Source: Telluria antibiotica
GTDB taxonomy: Bacteria; Pseudomonadota; Gammaproteobacteria; Burkholderiales; Burkholderiaceae_D
NCBI RefSeq assembly: GCF_011682055.1
Contig: NZ_JAAQOM010000012.1
Location: forward strand, 124,001 to 188,000
Direction: 5' to 3'
DNA length: 64,000 bases
In this document: positions 33,401 through 42,755 of the stretch, in pieces
Numbering within the stretch: position 1 is the stretch's first letter
Layout: each line of letters opens with the position of its first letter
Position numbers and translations under genes: made by a program
The notes under the pieces: generated by a model
What the model was told of the DNA's origin: nothing
What the model saw: only the letters and a program-made list of their open reading frames with translations
Databases searched by the model: none

Positions 33401-34402
33401 TCAGCGACCGACCTGGCGCTTCTCGAGCGCGTTCACTTCCGCCATGTCGGGCGGCACGCCTTGCAGGATCGTGGCGACGACGTAGCGCGGCCGCGCGCGC
33501 ACCTGCTGGTAGATGCGGCCCACGTACTCGCCCACGAGGCCGATGCCGAACAGGATCACGCCCATGAAGAAGAACGCGATCGCGAACAAGGTGAACACGC
33601 CCTCGGCCTCGGCGCCGAGCAGGAATCTGCGCACGACGAGCACGATCACCAGCAGCGCGGACAGCAGCGCCAAGGTCATGCCCAGCAGCGAGAACATCTG
33701 CAGCGGCACGAGCGAGAAGCCGGTCATCAGGTCGAAGTTCAGGCGAATGAGGCTGTACAGCGAATACTTCGATTCGCCGGCCGCGCGTTCCTCGTGTTCG
33801 ACGACGATCTCCGTCGGCTTGCGCGCGAACTTGTACGCGAGCGCCGGCACGAAGGTGTTCACTTCGCCGCACTGGTTCACGAGGTCGATCACGTTGCGGC
33901 CGTAGGCGCGCAGCATGTTGCCCTGGTCCGTGATGTGGATGTTCGTGATGCGCTCGCGCACGCGGTTCATCGCCTTCGACGCCACCGTGCGCCACGCGGA
34001 ATCCTGGCGCTTGCGGCGGATCGAGCCCACGTAGTCGTAGCCCTCGCGCATCTTGGCGATCAGCTTGTGGATCTCTTCCGGCGGGTTCTGCAGGTCGGCG
34101 TCCAGGGTGATCACGATCTGGCCGTGCGTCTGCTCGAAGCCCGCGAGGATCGCCATGTGCTGGCCGTAGTTGCCGTTGAAGAGGACGACGCGCGTCACGT
34201 CCGGACGCTTGCGGTACTGTTCCGCGAGGATCGCGACGGAGTTGTCGCGGCTGCCGTCGTTGACGAAGATGACTTCGTACGGCAGGCCCAGTTCGTCCAT
34301 CGCCGGGTACAGGCGCGCGAACAGGTTCGCGAGGCCCGCTTCCTCGTTATAGACCGGAATGACGACGGAGATTTCCGGCTTCATCATCGATACCCCCGTC
34401 AT
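33401..34402 (-). CDS. arnC: Undecaprenyl-phosphate Ara4FN transferase
   Basis: A 333-residue GT2 glycosyltransferase that moves Ara4FN from UDP to undecaprenyl phosphate at the inner membrane. ISVVIPVYNEEAGL, FVNDGSRDNS and ITLDADLQNPPEEI are donor-binding motifs. Two C-terminal membrane helices (about 235-300) are typical. The start ATG 34402 overlaps the arnB stop as ATGA; ATGs at 34387 and 34384 are also possible. Confidence 0.9.
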   Translation of the reverse strand: MTGVSMMKPEISVVIPVYNEEAGLANLFARLYPAMDELGLPYEVIFVNDGSRDNSVAILAEQYRKRPDVTRVVLFNGNYGQHMAILAGFEQTHGQIVITLDADLQNPPEEIHKLIAKMREGYDYVGSIRRKRQDSAWRTVASKAMNRVRERITNIHITDQGNMLRAYGRNVIDLVNQCGEVNTFVPALAYKFARKPTEIVVEHEERAAGESKYSLYSLIRLNFDLMTGFSLVPLQMFSLLGMTLALLSALLVIVLVVRRFLLGAEAEGVFTLFAIAFFFMGVILFGIGLVGEYVGRIYQQVRARPRYVVATILQGVPPDMAEVNALEKRQVGR

Positions 34403-35538
34403 TTGGCCAGCACCGCTTTGACTGCGCCCACGGCCCGCTCGACGTCCGCGATGGTCATCGCATTGAACATCGGCAGCGTGACGGTCAGGCGGCCGATCTT
34501 TTCGGCGACGGGGAACATCCCCTCCTTGAAGCCGCGCTCGCGGTAGAGGGTGAACAGGTGGATCGGCGCGTAGTGGTAGCCGGTGCCGACGTTGTGTTCC
34601 TTCTGCATGCGCGTCATGAAGTCGGCGCGGGTGCCGGGGCCGTTGTCCGGCAGGATGATCTGGAACAGGTGCCAGTTGCTCGTGCCGAAGGCCTGGATCG
34701 GCAACTGCGCGCCGGTCTGCGCTTCGAAGGCGGGACCGAAGCAGTCGAAGTAGTGGCGCGCCAGCGCGGCGCGGTGCGCCGTGAGCTTCTCCAGGTTCTT
34801 CATCTGGCCCAGGCCGATGGTGGCCATGATGTCGCTCATATTGTATTTGCCGCCCAGGACGTCGACGTCGATGCCGTCCACGCCGCTGCGCGTCACGCCC
34901 TGCAGCCGGTATTTCTCGGCCAGGCGCGCCTCTTCGAGGTTGTTCAGCACGAGGCAGCCGCCTTCGCCCGTCGTGATGTTCTTGTTGGCCTGGAAGCTGA
35001 ACGAGGCGAAGTCGCCGAACGAGCCGATGCGCTTGCCGTTCCACTGCGAGCCGATGGCTTGCGCGGCGTCCTCGACGACGCGCAGCTTGTGCTTGTCGGC
35101 GATGGCGTACAGCCGGTCCATGTCCATCGGGAGGCCGGACAGGTAGACGGGGATGATCGCCTTCGTACGCGGCGTGATCGCGGCTTCCAGCTTGTCCAGG
35201 TCCATGTTGCGCGTGACGGGATCGATGTCGGCGAAGACCGGGGTCGCGCCCACTTCGATGATCACGTTGGCGGTGGCGGGCCACGAGATCGGCGTCGTGA
35301 TCACTTCGTCGCCGGCGCCCACGCCCGCGATGCGCAGTGCGATCTCCATCGTGCAGGTACCCGAATTGAAGGTGCGCACGGGACGGCCGCCGAAATACTC
35401 GGACAGCAGCGCCTCGAATGCCTGGTTCTTCGGTCCGGTCGTGATCCAGCCGGAGCGCAGCACCTCGCCGACGGCGGTGATGGTGTCTTCGTCGATGGTG
35501 GGCCGGGAAAAGGGCAGGAAGGGCAGCTCGGCAGTCAT
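34399..35538 (-). CDS. arnB: UDP-4-amino-4-deoxy-L-arabinose aminotransferase
   Basis: A 379-residue DegT/DnrJ/EryC1 PLP enzyme converting UDP-4-keto-pentose to UDP-Ara4N with glutamate. The PLP lysine is in SFSFQANKNITTGEGG, and RSGWITTGPKNQAFE and WHLFQI fit ArnB. The start at 35538 (MTAELPFLPFSRP) matches the family N-terminus. A 124-bp gap with a small hairpin separates it from the ArnE-like gene upstream, so an internal promoter is likely here. Confidence 0.9.
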   Translation of the reverse strand: MTAELPFLPFSRPTIDEDTITAVGEVLRSGWITTGPKNQAFEALLSEYFGGRPVRTFNSGTCTMEIALRIAGVGAGDEVITTPISWPATANVIIEVGATPVFADIDPVTRNMDLDKLEAAITPRTKAIIPVYLSGLPMDMDRLYAIADKHKLRVVEDAAQAIGSQWNGKRIGSFGDFASFSFQANKNITTGEGGCLVLNNLEEARLAEKYRLQGVTRSGVDGIDVDVLGGKYNMSDIMATIGLGQMKNLEKLTAHRAALARHYFDCFGPAFEAQTGAQLPIQAFGTSNWHLFQIILPDNGPGTRADFMTRMQKEHNVGTGYHYAPIHLFTLYRERGFKEGMFPVAEKIGRLTVTLPMFNAMTIADVERAVGAVKAVLAK

Positions 35539-35662
35539 GGGAGGCTCGTTATTCTCTCGGTAAGGACGTCGTTCGCGACAAGCCGTCGTGCGGCCTGCCA
35601 GCGTGTTCAATTGTTAACGCGGGCAAAGCCCGCATTGTAGCAGCGCATTGCGCGCCGCCGTA

Positions 35663-36037
35663 TTACGTTCTCGCCAGCAACACGACGCCGACGATGATGA
35701 CGCCGATGGCGGCGAGGCGCTGCGGCGATACGGCCTCGCCCAGGAACATCCACGCGCCGAACGCCGACACGACATAGCCCAGCGACAACATCGGGTACGC
35801 GATCGTCACGTCCGTGCGCGACAGGCCGATGATCCACACGATGAGCGAGATGCCGTAGCACGCGAGGCCGCCCAGCACGGGCAAGGTGGTGAAGACCTTG
35901 ACGAGGGTCTGGAACCATGTGGACATGGTGAGATGGATGGCGCCGCCGAGGGCGTTCGTGCCCGCTTTCAGCAGGATCTGGGCACAGGCGTTCAGCAGGA
36001 CGCCGGAAATGATGAAGGCAAACGTGGTCAGGTTCAT
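35663..36037 (-). CDS. Small EamA/SMR-type transporter, ArnE/ArnF-like
   Basis: A 124-residue inner-membrane protein with four helices (for example ISLIVWIIGLSRTDVTIAYPM and AAIGVIIVGVVLL). ArnE/ArnF heterodimers flip undecaprenyl-phosphate-Ara4N to the periplasm. Only one such gene is in this cluster, so it may act as a homodimer or its partner may be elsewhere. It lies 9 bp after arnT and was named by context plus SMR-like size. Confidence 0.75.
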   Translation of the reverse strand: MNLTTFAFIISGVLLNACAQILLKAGTNALGGAIHLTMSTWFQTLVKVFTTLPVLGGLACYGISLIVWIIGLSRTDVTIAYPMLSLGYVVSAFGAWMFLGEAVSPQRLAAIGVIIVGVVLLART

Positions 36038-36046
36038 GGGACGTGA

Positions 36047-37714
36047 TCAAAGAGTCGCGATGACGGTGCGGCGCGCATCCGCCGCGACGATGCGCAGGGG
36101 GACGCCCTGGCGTTTCAGCTCGGCCGCGATCTCGGGGCGGGTGATCGCCACCGCGCGGCGGCCGGCCGCCGCGTCGGCGCGCCACTTCGCGACGAACGCG
36201 GGAATGTCCGCGATCGCGAGTTCCGGCTGCTGCTGCAGGCCGAAGTCGAATTCGTCGCGGTAGTCGACGAGGACGACGGGGCGGCGCAGGTAGAACGTCA
36301 GCGACTGTTCGTAGATGCCGACCGAATAGACGTTCACGGCCGGATTGGCGGCACCCGCGGCCTTCAACGCCGGCAGCAGGTTGACGCCGGCGCGCACCTG
36401 GCCGATCGGCTCGAAGCCGACGAGCATCAGCTCCGTGCCGGCGAACCCGGCGACGGCCAGCACGACGACGAACAGGTCGCGCAGCATCTGGCGCGCGTAC
36501 AGCGTGGCGAGGCAGCCGCCGATCAGCAGCACGAGGCCGGCCGCCAGCACCCACGGCTGGTACGCCGCGTACAGCACGTTCTCGCCCGCATGCTTGGCCA
36601 GCTTCTGCATGAACGGGACGGTGACGAGCAGCGCGATGCCCATCAGCGCCGTGATGCCGGCCGTGACCATGCGGCCGCGGCGCGTGCCGCCGTCCAGGTA
36701 GTGCGCGACGAGCAGCGCGACGCCGGGGAACACGGGCAGGATGTAGCCGGGCAGCTTGGAATTCGACTTCGTGAAGAACAGGACGATGAACGCGACCCAC
36801 ACGAGCAGCATCAGGCGCGGACGGAAGGTACCCGTCTCGCCGTTGCGGCGCGCGCCCGCGACCAGGCTTTGCACGAGCACGCCGAGCCACGGCACGCTGC
36901 CGGCGGCCAGCAGGGCGAAGAAGACCCACCATGCCGCTTCGCGGTGGTGTTCCTTTTTCAGGAAGCGGTCGAAGTGTTCGTGGATGAAGAAGAAGTGCGG
37001 CTGTTCCGGATTCTTCATCCCGACCAGCACGAACCACGGCGTCGCGATGGCGAAGAACAGGATCAGCCCCTTGACGAGGTGCAGGCGCTTCCAGATGGCC
37101 CAGTCGCGCGAGACGAGCGTGTAGACGACGAGCACGCCGCCCGGCAGCATCAGGCCGATGAGGCCCTTGGCCAGCACCGACAGCGCCATGCCGGCCCAGC
37201 ACGCAAGCATCCAGTTGCGCCGCTCCGCGTCCGACGCGCCGTCGCGCTGGGCGACGAGGAGGGCGCACAGCGCGAGGGTCATCATGCCGGACAGGCCCAT
37301 GTCGAGCGAATCGATCTGGCTGCACGCGACCCAGTAGAACGAGGAACCCAGCACGAGCGCGGCGTAGAAGCCGATGCGCGCGCCGAACACGCGCGTGCCC
37401 GCGTAGCCGGTCAGCACGACGCCGAACAGGCCGCACAGGCCCGTCCACAGGCGCGCCTGCCAGTCGCCGAGGCCGAACAGGGTGAACGACAGGGCGTTCA
37501 TCCACGTCTGCAGCGGGGGTTTTTCGAAATACTTGATGCCGTTCAGGCGCGTCGTGACCCAGTCGCCGCTGGCGAACATCTCGCGCGCCATCTCGGCGTA
37601 GCGGCCTTCGTCGGGCGGCACGAGCGTGCGCGCGCCCAGTACGTACAGCAGGACGATGGCAAACGCGATCAGCAGGGTCCAGGTGAAGGTCTTGTTGCGG
37701 TGCAGGTCGTTCAT
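36047..37714 (-). CDS. arnT: Lipid A L-Ara4N transferase (ArnT/PMT-family glycosyltransferase)
   Basis: A 555-residue polytopic GT-C enzyme that puts Ara4N on lipid A phosphates, lowering affinity for polymyxin and cationic peptides. The first periplasmic loop has PPDEGRYAEMAREM, the catalytic acidic motif, followed by EKPPLQTW. About 12 helices and a soluble C-terminal domain (about 450-555) are seen. ATG 37714 overlaps the stop of the upstream gene (ATGA). Confidence 0.88.
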   Translation of the reverse strand: MNDLHRNKTFTWTLLIAFAIVLLYVLGARTLVPPDEGRYAEMAREMFASGDWVTTRLNGIKYFEKPPLQTWMNALSFTLFGLGDWQARLWTGLCGLFGVVLTGYAGTRVFGARIGFYAALVLGSSFYWVACSQIDSLDMGLSGMMTLALCALLVAQRDGASDAERRNWMLACWAGMALSVLAKGLIGLMLPGGVLVVYTLVSRDWAIWKRLHLVKGLILFFAIATPWFVLVGMKNPEQPHFFFIHEHFDRFLKKEHHREAAWWVFFALLAAGSVPWLGVLVQSLVAGARRNGETGTFRPRLMLLVWVAFIVLFFTKSNSKLPGYILPVFPGVALLVAHYLDGGTRRGRMVTAGITALMGIALLVTVPFMQKLAKHAGENVLYAAYQPWVLAAGLVLLIGGCLATLYARQMLRDLFVVVLAVAGFAGTELMLVGFEPIGQVRAGVNLLPALKAAGAANPAVNVYSVGIYEQSLTFYLRRPVVLVDYRDEFDFGLQQQPELAIADIPAFVAKWRADAAAGRRAVAITRPEIAAELKRQGVPLRIVAADARRTVIATL

Positions 37715-38109
37715 TCGGCCTTCGCGCCCTCGTCTTGGGTGTCGATGATCAGGGCGAGCGTGACCTTGCGGCCTTCGCCCATCAGGATGTTGTAGGTGCG
37801 GCAGGCGGCATGGCTGTCCATGCTCTCGACGCCGATGCGCAAGGCCGACAGGCTCGCCACGAGGCGCGGATGGACGAAACGCTGGCGCTCGCCCGTGCCG
37901 AGGATGACGACGTCGGGCTTGTCCGCGGCGATGGCTTCGAAATGTTCCGTTTTCAAGTCTTCGAAGCGCGAGACGGGCCATGCGCGCGGCGTCACTTCGG
38001 GCATCACGAGCACGCTGTAGTCGAAGCGCTGCGCGTTGATCTCGACGCCGGACCGGTCGTAGCCGGTGACCGTCTGGTATTTTTCGGTGCTGCTGGAATG
38101 GAGCTTCAT
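37711..38109 (-). CDS. Mth938-like domain protein
   Basis: A 132-residue protein of the Mth938/DUF498 family, with RSGVEINAQRFDYSVLVMP, DVVILGTGERQRFVHP and GVESMDSHAACRTYNIL. Members include assembly factors for respiratory complex I in mitochondria; the bacterial role is unknown. It heads this minus-strand unit with overlapping stop and arnT start. Start at 38109 (MKLHSSSTEKYQ). Confidence 0.85.
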   Translation of the reverse strand: MKLHSSSTEKYQTVTGYDRSGVEINAQRFDYSVLVMPEVTPRAWPVSRFEDLKTEHFEAIAADKPDVVILGTGERQRFVHPRLVASLSALRIGVESMDSHAACRTYNILMGEGRKVTLALIIDTQDEGAKAE

Positions 38110-38296
38110 GATGGAGAGCCGGGAGTGACAGGCACAGGGCGCGTATTGTAACTGTTTTCCATGACATGCCAGCAATGGCGGGTTGCTTAATCCGGGCCGT
38201 TTGGGCAGAATGAAGTTTTTCGCATTGCAACAACGCGCTACCGCTCAGGCTGCATAACAGGCATTTTTCCGCAGCCATTATTTCCAAGGTGATATT

Positions 38297-39523
38297 TTGC
38301 GACCGATTCTGAAATCCAACAAGCTCGACGACGTCTGCTACGAGATCCGTGGTCCGGCGCTGCAGATCGCGCGCCAGATGGAAGAAGATGGCCACAAGAT
38401 CATCAAGCTGAACATCGGCAACCTGGCCGTGTTCGGCTTCGATCCGCCGGACGAGATCGTTCAGGACATGATCCGCAATATGCACGGCTCGGCCGGCTAC
38501 ACGGATTCCAAGGGCATGTTTGCACCGCGCAAAGCGATCATGCACTACACCCAGGAAAAGAACATCCGCGGCGTCACCATCGACGACATCTACCTGGGCA
38601 ACGGCGCCTCCGAACTGATCGTGATGGGCATGCAGGGCCTCTTGAACAGCGGCGACGAAGTGCTCGTGCCCGCGCCCGACTATCCGCTGTGGACGGCGGC
38701 CGTCAGCCTGGCCGGCGGCAACCCGGTGCACTATGTCTGCGACGAACAGGCCGGCTGGCTGCCCGACATCGACGACATGCGCAAGAAGATCACGCCGAAC
38801 ACGCGCGCGATCGTCGTCATCAACCCGAACAACCCGACTGGCGCGCTGTATTCGCGCGACGTGCTGCTGGAAATCGTCGAACTGGCGCGCCAGCACCAGC
38901 TGATCATCTACGCCGACGAAATCTACGACAAGACCTTGTACGACGGCGAAGAGCACACGTCGATCGCCTCGCTGGCCGACGACGTCCTGTTCGTCACGCT
39001 GAACGGCCTGTCGAAGAACTACCGCTCGTGCGGCTACCGTGCCGGCTGGATGGTCCTCTCGGGCGAAAAACGCCATGCGAAGGACTATATCGAAGGCCTG
39101 AACATGCTCGCGTCGATGCGCCTGTGCGCGAATGCGCCGGGCCAGTTCGCGATCCAGACTGCCCTCGGCGGCCACCAGAGCATTGCGCACCTCGTGGCCC
39201 CCGGCGGCCGCCTCGCACGCCAGCGCGACCTGGCTCACCAACTCCTGACCGATATCCCGGGCGTTACCTGCGTCAAGCCAAAAGCTGCGCTGTACATGTT
39301 CCCGCGCCTCGACCCGAAGATCTACCCGATCGCCGATGACCAGCAATTTATCTGTGAGCTGCTGTCCGAGGAAAAAGTCCTGCTGGTGCAAGGCACCGGC
39401 TTCAACTGGAAGACGCCGGACCATTTCCGCCTGGTCTTCCTCCCCAATTCCGACGACCTGACGGACGCGTGCACCCGTATCGCGCGCTTCCTCGACGGCT
39501 ACCGGCGCCGCCACGCGCGCTGA
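38297..39523 (+). CDS. alaA: Alanine-synthesising aminotransferase (AlaA/AlaC-like)
   Basis: A 408-residue class I PLP aminotransferase, probably glutamate-pyruvate. It has VINPNNPTGALYS, ADEIYDKTLYD, and the PLP lysine in LNGLSKNYRSCGYRAGWMV. The N-terminus SNKLDDVCYEIRGPAL matches AlaA closely. It starts with TTG at 38297 behind AAGGTGAT. The hom gene follows 28 bp later, an alaA-hom order common in Burkholderiales. Confidence 0.88.
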   Translation: MRPILKSNKLDDVCYEIRGPALQIARQMEEDGHKIIKLNIGNLAVFGFDPPDEIVQDMIRNMHGSAGYTDSKGMFAPRKAIMHYTQEKNIRGVTIDDIYLGNGASELIVMGMQGLLNSGDEVLVPAPDYPLWTAAVSLAGGNPVHYVCDEQAGWLPDIDDMRKKITPNTRAIVVINPNNPTGALYSRDVLLEIVELARQHQLIIYADEIYDKTLYDGEEHTSIASLADDVLFVTLNGLSKNYRSCGYRAGWMVLSGEKRHAKDYIEGLNMLASMRLCANAPGQFAIQTALGGHQSIAHLVAPGGRLARQRDLAHQLLTDIPGVTCVKPKAALYMFPRLDPKIYPIADDQQFICELLSEEKVLLVQGTGFNWKTPDHFRLVFLPNSDDLTDACTRIARFLDGYRRRHAR

Positions 39524-39551
39524 GAACGACAGACAGCAGACAGTAAATCAT

Positions 39552-40871
39552 ATGAAACCCATCAAAGCAGGCTTGCTCGGCCTCGGCACCGTCGGTGCAG
39601 GCACCTACCACGTCCTCGAACGCAACCAGGAAGAAATCCGCCGCCGCGCAGGCCGCGGCATCGAAGTCGCCATGGTTTCCGTGCGCAACCTCGAACGCGC
39701 CAGGCGTATCGTCGGCAGCGACGTCGAAGTCGTGGCCGACCCGTTCGCCGTCGTGAACAACCCGGACATCGACATCGTCGTCGAACTGATCGGCGGCTAC
39801 GACCTGGCGCGCGAACTGGTGCTGCAGGCGATCGCCAACGGCAAGCACGTCGTCACCGCGAACAAGGCGCTGCTGGCGCTGCACGGCAACGAGATCTTCG
39901 AAGCCGCGCAGGCCAAGGGCGTGATGGTCGCGTTCGAAGCGGCCGTCGCCGGTGGCATCCCCATCATCAAGGCGCTGCGCGAAGGCCTGTCCGCGAACCG
40001 CATCGAGTCGGTGGCCGGCATCATCAACGGCACGACGAACTTCATCCTGTCCGAGATGCGCGACAAGGGCCTCGACTTCGGCACCGTCCTGAAGCAGGCG
40101 CAGGAACTGGGCTACGCGGAAGCCGACCCCACGTTCGACATCGAAGGCGTGGACGCGGCGCACAAGCTGACGATCATGTCCGCCATCGCGTTCGGCATCC
40201 CGATGCAGTTCGGCAGCGCCCACATCGAGGGCATCAGCCAGCTGCAGGCCGTCGACCTGCGCTATGCCGAGCAGCTGGGCTATCGCATCAAGCTCCTGGG
40301 CATCACGCGCCGCACGACGGTCGACGGCAAGGACGGCATCGAGCTGCGCGTGCACCCGACCCTCGTGCCGGGCGCGCGCCTGATCGCCAACGTCGAAGGC
40401 GCGATGAACGCCGTCCTGGTGCAGGCCGACGCCGTCGGCGCGACGCTGTATTACGGCAAGGGTGCCGGCGCCGAGCCGACCGCGTCCGCCGTCATCGCCG
40501 ACCTCGTCGACGTGACGCGCCTGGCGACGGCCGACCCGTACTCGCGCGTGCCGCATCTGGCGTTCCAGCCGACGGAACTGGCCGACGTGCCGATCCTGCC
40601 GATGGAAGAGATCCGCACCAGCTACTACCTGCGCGTGACCGTGCAGGACCAGCTGGGCGTGATGGCCGACCTGACCCGCATCCTCGCGGACGCCGGCATC
40701 TCGATCGACGCCGTGCTGCAGAAGGAGCCGGGCGAGAAGGCGCGCACGGACATCGTCATCATCACGCACCAGACCCGCGAAAAATACGTCAACGCGGCGA
40801 TCGCCAAGATCGAGAGCCTCGCGACGACCGTGGGCAAGGTGGTGCGCATCCGCCTGGAGAGCCTGGGCTGA
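39552..40871 (+). CDS. hom: Homoserine dehydrogenase
   Basis: A 439-residue enzyme reducing aspartate semialdehyde to homoserine for threonine and methionine. The NAD(P)-binding motif GLLGLGTVGAGTY, the catalytic region (GGIPIIKALREGLSANR, IINGTTNFILSEM) and a C-terminal ACT domain (about 350-435; TVQDQLGVMADLTRILADAGISI) for threonine feedback are intact. A terminator hairpin follows, and thrC, which often comes next in this order, is not present here. Confidence 0.95.
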   Translation: MKPIKAGLLGLGTVGAGTYHVLERNQEEIRRRAGRGIEVAMVSVRNLERARRIVGSDVEVVADPFAVVNNPDIDIVVELIGGYDLARELVLQAIANGKHVVTANKALLALHGNEIFEAAQAKGVMVAFEAAVAGGIPIIKALREGLSANRIESVAGIINGTTNFILSEMRDKGLDFGTVLKQAQELGYAEADPTFDIEGVDAAHKLTIMSAIAFGIPMQFGSAHIEGISQLQAVDLRYAEQLGYRIKLLGITRRTTVDGKDGIELRVHPTLVPGARLIANVEGAMNAVLVQADAVGATLYYGKGAGAEPTASAVIADLVDVTRLATADPYSRVPHLAFQPTELADVPILPMEEIRTSYYLRVTVQDQLGVMADLTRILADAGISIDAVLQKEPGEKARTDIVIITHQTREKYVNAAIAKIESLATTVGKVVRIRLESLG

Positions 40872-40905
40872 TCCTCAAGCCGGGCCAGCGCGCCCGGCAG
40901 CCCGT

Positions 40906-40952
40906 GACGAAGCCGCCCATCGTGCGAACGGTGGGCGGCTTCGTCTCTTTGT
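40906..40952 (+). terminator. Terminator after hom
   Basis: GACGAAGCCGCCCA/GTGGGCGGCTTCGTC stem (one G-T pair) followed by TCTTTGTCATTT. It lies between hom and the converging Shedu-like gene. Confidence 0.8.
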
Positions 40953-40961
40953 CATTTACCG

Positions 40962-41657
40962 CTATTTGGCGCTGCTCAGGATTTGCAGTTTGCGCTGCCC
41001 GGACTGCAGCAGCAGATCGAACGTCATGGTCGTCGTGCCATGACCGACTTGCATGTTCTCGCGCCACCACTGCAACCGGGTCTGCGATAACGCGTCATTG
41101 GCGAAGCGCCGGTCACCGGCCACGAGTGCGAACACGTACGATGCGTTTGCGTGCTGAGGCCCGAGGATCAGGGAGATGGCCGCATCCGCCCTGGCCTGTG
41201 CCTGCCCGAATGCGCACCAATCGACAAGCTGGCCAAACCCGCCCAGGAAGCGCGCCCCGAGGTACGGCGCCTTGCGTTTCTTCTTCTCGAACAGCGTGTG
41301 GGGCTCGCAGTTTTCCAGTTCGATCAACCCGACGGTGGCATCGACCGCCGGGTCGACCTCGGCCCAGCCGAAGTCGGCGCGGAAGTCGCCGATGGTGAGC
41401 TCACGCGCGACGTGGGTGGGAACGATGCCGTGGATGACATACGCCAGCAGGGCAATCCGCTCTGCCGACGCACCAAACCATTTCAGTAACGCAGTTTCGC
41501 CGACGCCATCGGGCGCGGCCCCTGCCGAGATCAGCGTGCTGAACGCCGCAAGATCGGCCTTCCATTGCGGAAGTGTTGTAGCGTCAAAATTAAACGTGTG
41601 GAAGGTGTTGGCCGCGACAGTGTTCGTCTTCGTCGATCCGCTGCTCGCCAAGATCAA
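40962..41657 (-). CDS. Shedu (SduA/DUF4263)-like putative anti-phage nuclease
   Basis: A 231-residue protein that looks like the PD-(D/E)XK-type nuclease domain of Shedu immune proteins: IGDFRADFGWAEV, then GLIELENCEPHTLF with the E-x-E core, then GGFGQLVDW with the conserved Gln, and a C-terminal MTFDLLL strand. The N-terminal 90 residues are helical and unassigned. Similarity was judged by eye from memory of the family, so it should be tested by a profile search. It overlaps the upstream 105-residue gene by four bases. The pair converges on hom, where thrC would often be. Confidence 0.55.
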   Translation of the reverse strand: MILASSGSTKTNTVAANTFHTFNFDATTLPQWKADLAAFSTLISAGAAPDGVGETALLKWFGASAERIALLAYVIHGIVPTHVARELTIGDFRADFGWAEVDPAVDATVGLIELENCEPHTLFEKKKRKAPYLGARFLGGFGQLVDWCAFGQAQARADAAISLILGPQHANASYVFALVAGDRRFANDALSQTRLQWWRENMQVGHGTTTMTFDLLLQSGQRKLQILSSAK

Positions 41658-41971
41658 CCTTTCAGCAGACCCACTTCACGAGGCGTCAACACGGACACGA
41701 TCGTATTGCTATCGATACCTGGCTCGTATAACACCCTGAACCCGGAGGACATCTTTTTTACTATCAAAGTTTGCTCGCCAACTTTTACGGTCTTCAGGCT
41801 GGCGTCGCGTACAGTGCACGGCTGCTCGACAGCCTGGAGGATTTCAACTTTCGTATTGGACGGAATCCGGCTCCACGCTTGCATGGCCTGATCGGCGATG
41901 GACGTGTTTTTGATACAGGTTTCCCTTGGCCCTTGAAGTTCGGCAGGTTGCCTGGTCAATTTCGTTGCCAT
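41654..41971 (-). CDS. Small hypothetical protein coupled to the Shedu-like gene
   Basis: A 105-residue protein not recognised with confidence. The N-terminal half is polar and helical; the C-terminal half has alternating strands (QTLIVKKMSSGFRVLYEP, SNTIVSVLTPRE) faintly like RelE/ParE-fold toxins, but no catalytic set can be named. GGAG precedes ATG 41971. Its stop overlaps the start of the Shedu-like gene (ATGA), so the two are made together and it may be its partner or regulator. The upstream 200 bp is less GC-rich than the surroundings. Confidence 0.6.
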   Translation of the reverse strand: MATKLTRQPAELQGPRETCIKNTSIADQAMQAWSRIPSNTKVEILQAVEQPCTVRDASLKTVKVGEQTLIVKKMSSGFRVLYEPGIDSNTIVSVLTPREVGLLKG

Positions 41972-42168
41972 GGTTCACTCCGGTGGCTGCTCGTGCTGCG
42001 TCAGTAACGACGATTATATGCTCATTTTTGTGGCCTCACTGCTTACCATTGCTCGAAACCAACGCTGACTACCGCCGTAGCGCAAACACCTGGCTGAGGG
42101 AATGCTTGGAGGCAACCGTGGTTATTTGATAAACTCCGCGAGTAAATACGCCACCTCCATCCTCATCC

Positions 42169-42645
42169 ATGAAACATCGACTTCTTGCCCTGGCCGCGAT
42201 GCTGGCGTGGGCACATCCGGCCTGCGCGCTCGACAATTCCGCTTCCGTCAAAGTGACGCCGTTATTGAAAACCTCGACCAGCTGGGACGGCAAGCCGCTC
42301 GTCTATCCGGCGGGGCAGGCCGAGGTCACGGCGCTGATCGTCGAGATCGCGGCGGGCGGCCAGACGGGCTGGCACGAGCATTCCGTGCCGTCGTTTGCCT
42401 ATGTGCTGGAGGGGACGCTGGAAGTCACCCAGGGCAATGGCGCGACGCGCCAGCTGCATGTGGGCGACACGCTGCCGGAAGTCGTGCAGACCCTGCACAA
42501 CGGCCGCGCCCTGGGCGACAAACCGGTCAAGCTGTTCGTGCTTTACACGGGCACCGTGAACCAGCCGCTCACGCTCGCCCATCCGGAATTCACGTCGCCT
42601 GCGCCGGTCCAATCGACGTCCGTGCCGTCCGAGAACGCTCGCTGA
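42169..42645 (+). CDS. Exported cupin-domain protein
   Basis: A 158-residue protein with a signal peptide (1-20, AHPACALDN) and one cupin barrel. Metal-binding motif 1 GGQTGWHEHSVPSFAYVLEG supplies two His and a Glu-like position; motif 2 is weak (VVQTLHNGRALGDKP). Function cannot be assigned. It has its own upstream region and stands before the xylanase gene. Confidence 0.8.
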   Translation: MKHRLLALAAMLAWAHPACALDNSASVKVTPLLKTSTSWDGKPLVYPAGQAEVTALIVEIAAGGQTGWHEHSVPSFAYVLEGTLEVTQGNGATRQLHVGDTLPEVVQTLHNGRALGDKPVKLFVLYTGTVNQPLTLAHPEFTSPAPVQSTSVPSENAR

Positions 42646-42755
42646 TCAATTTCGAAAAACTGCCTGACGATTTTCATAACGTACGCGGCGACGCGGGCGC
42701 GTAGCATTCGCTCGCGCCGTCGGCATGGCCGAGCGCGTCCAGCGAAGGGGAGTGT

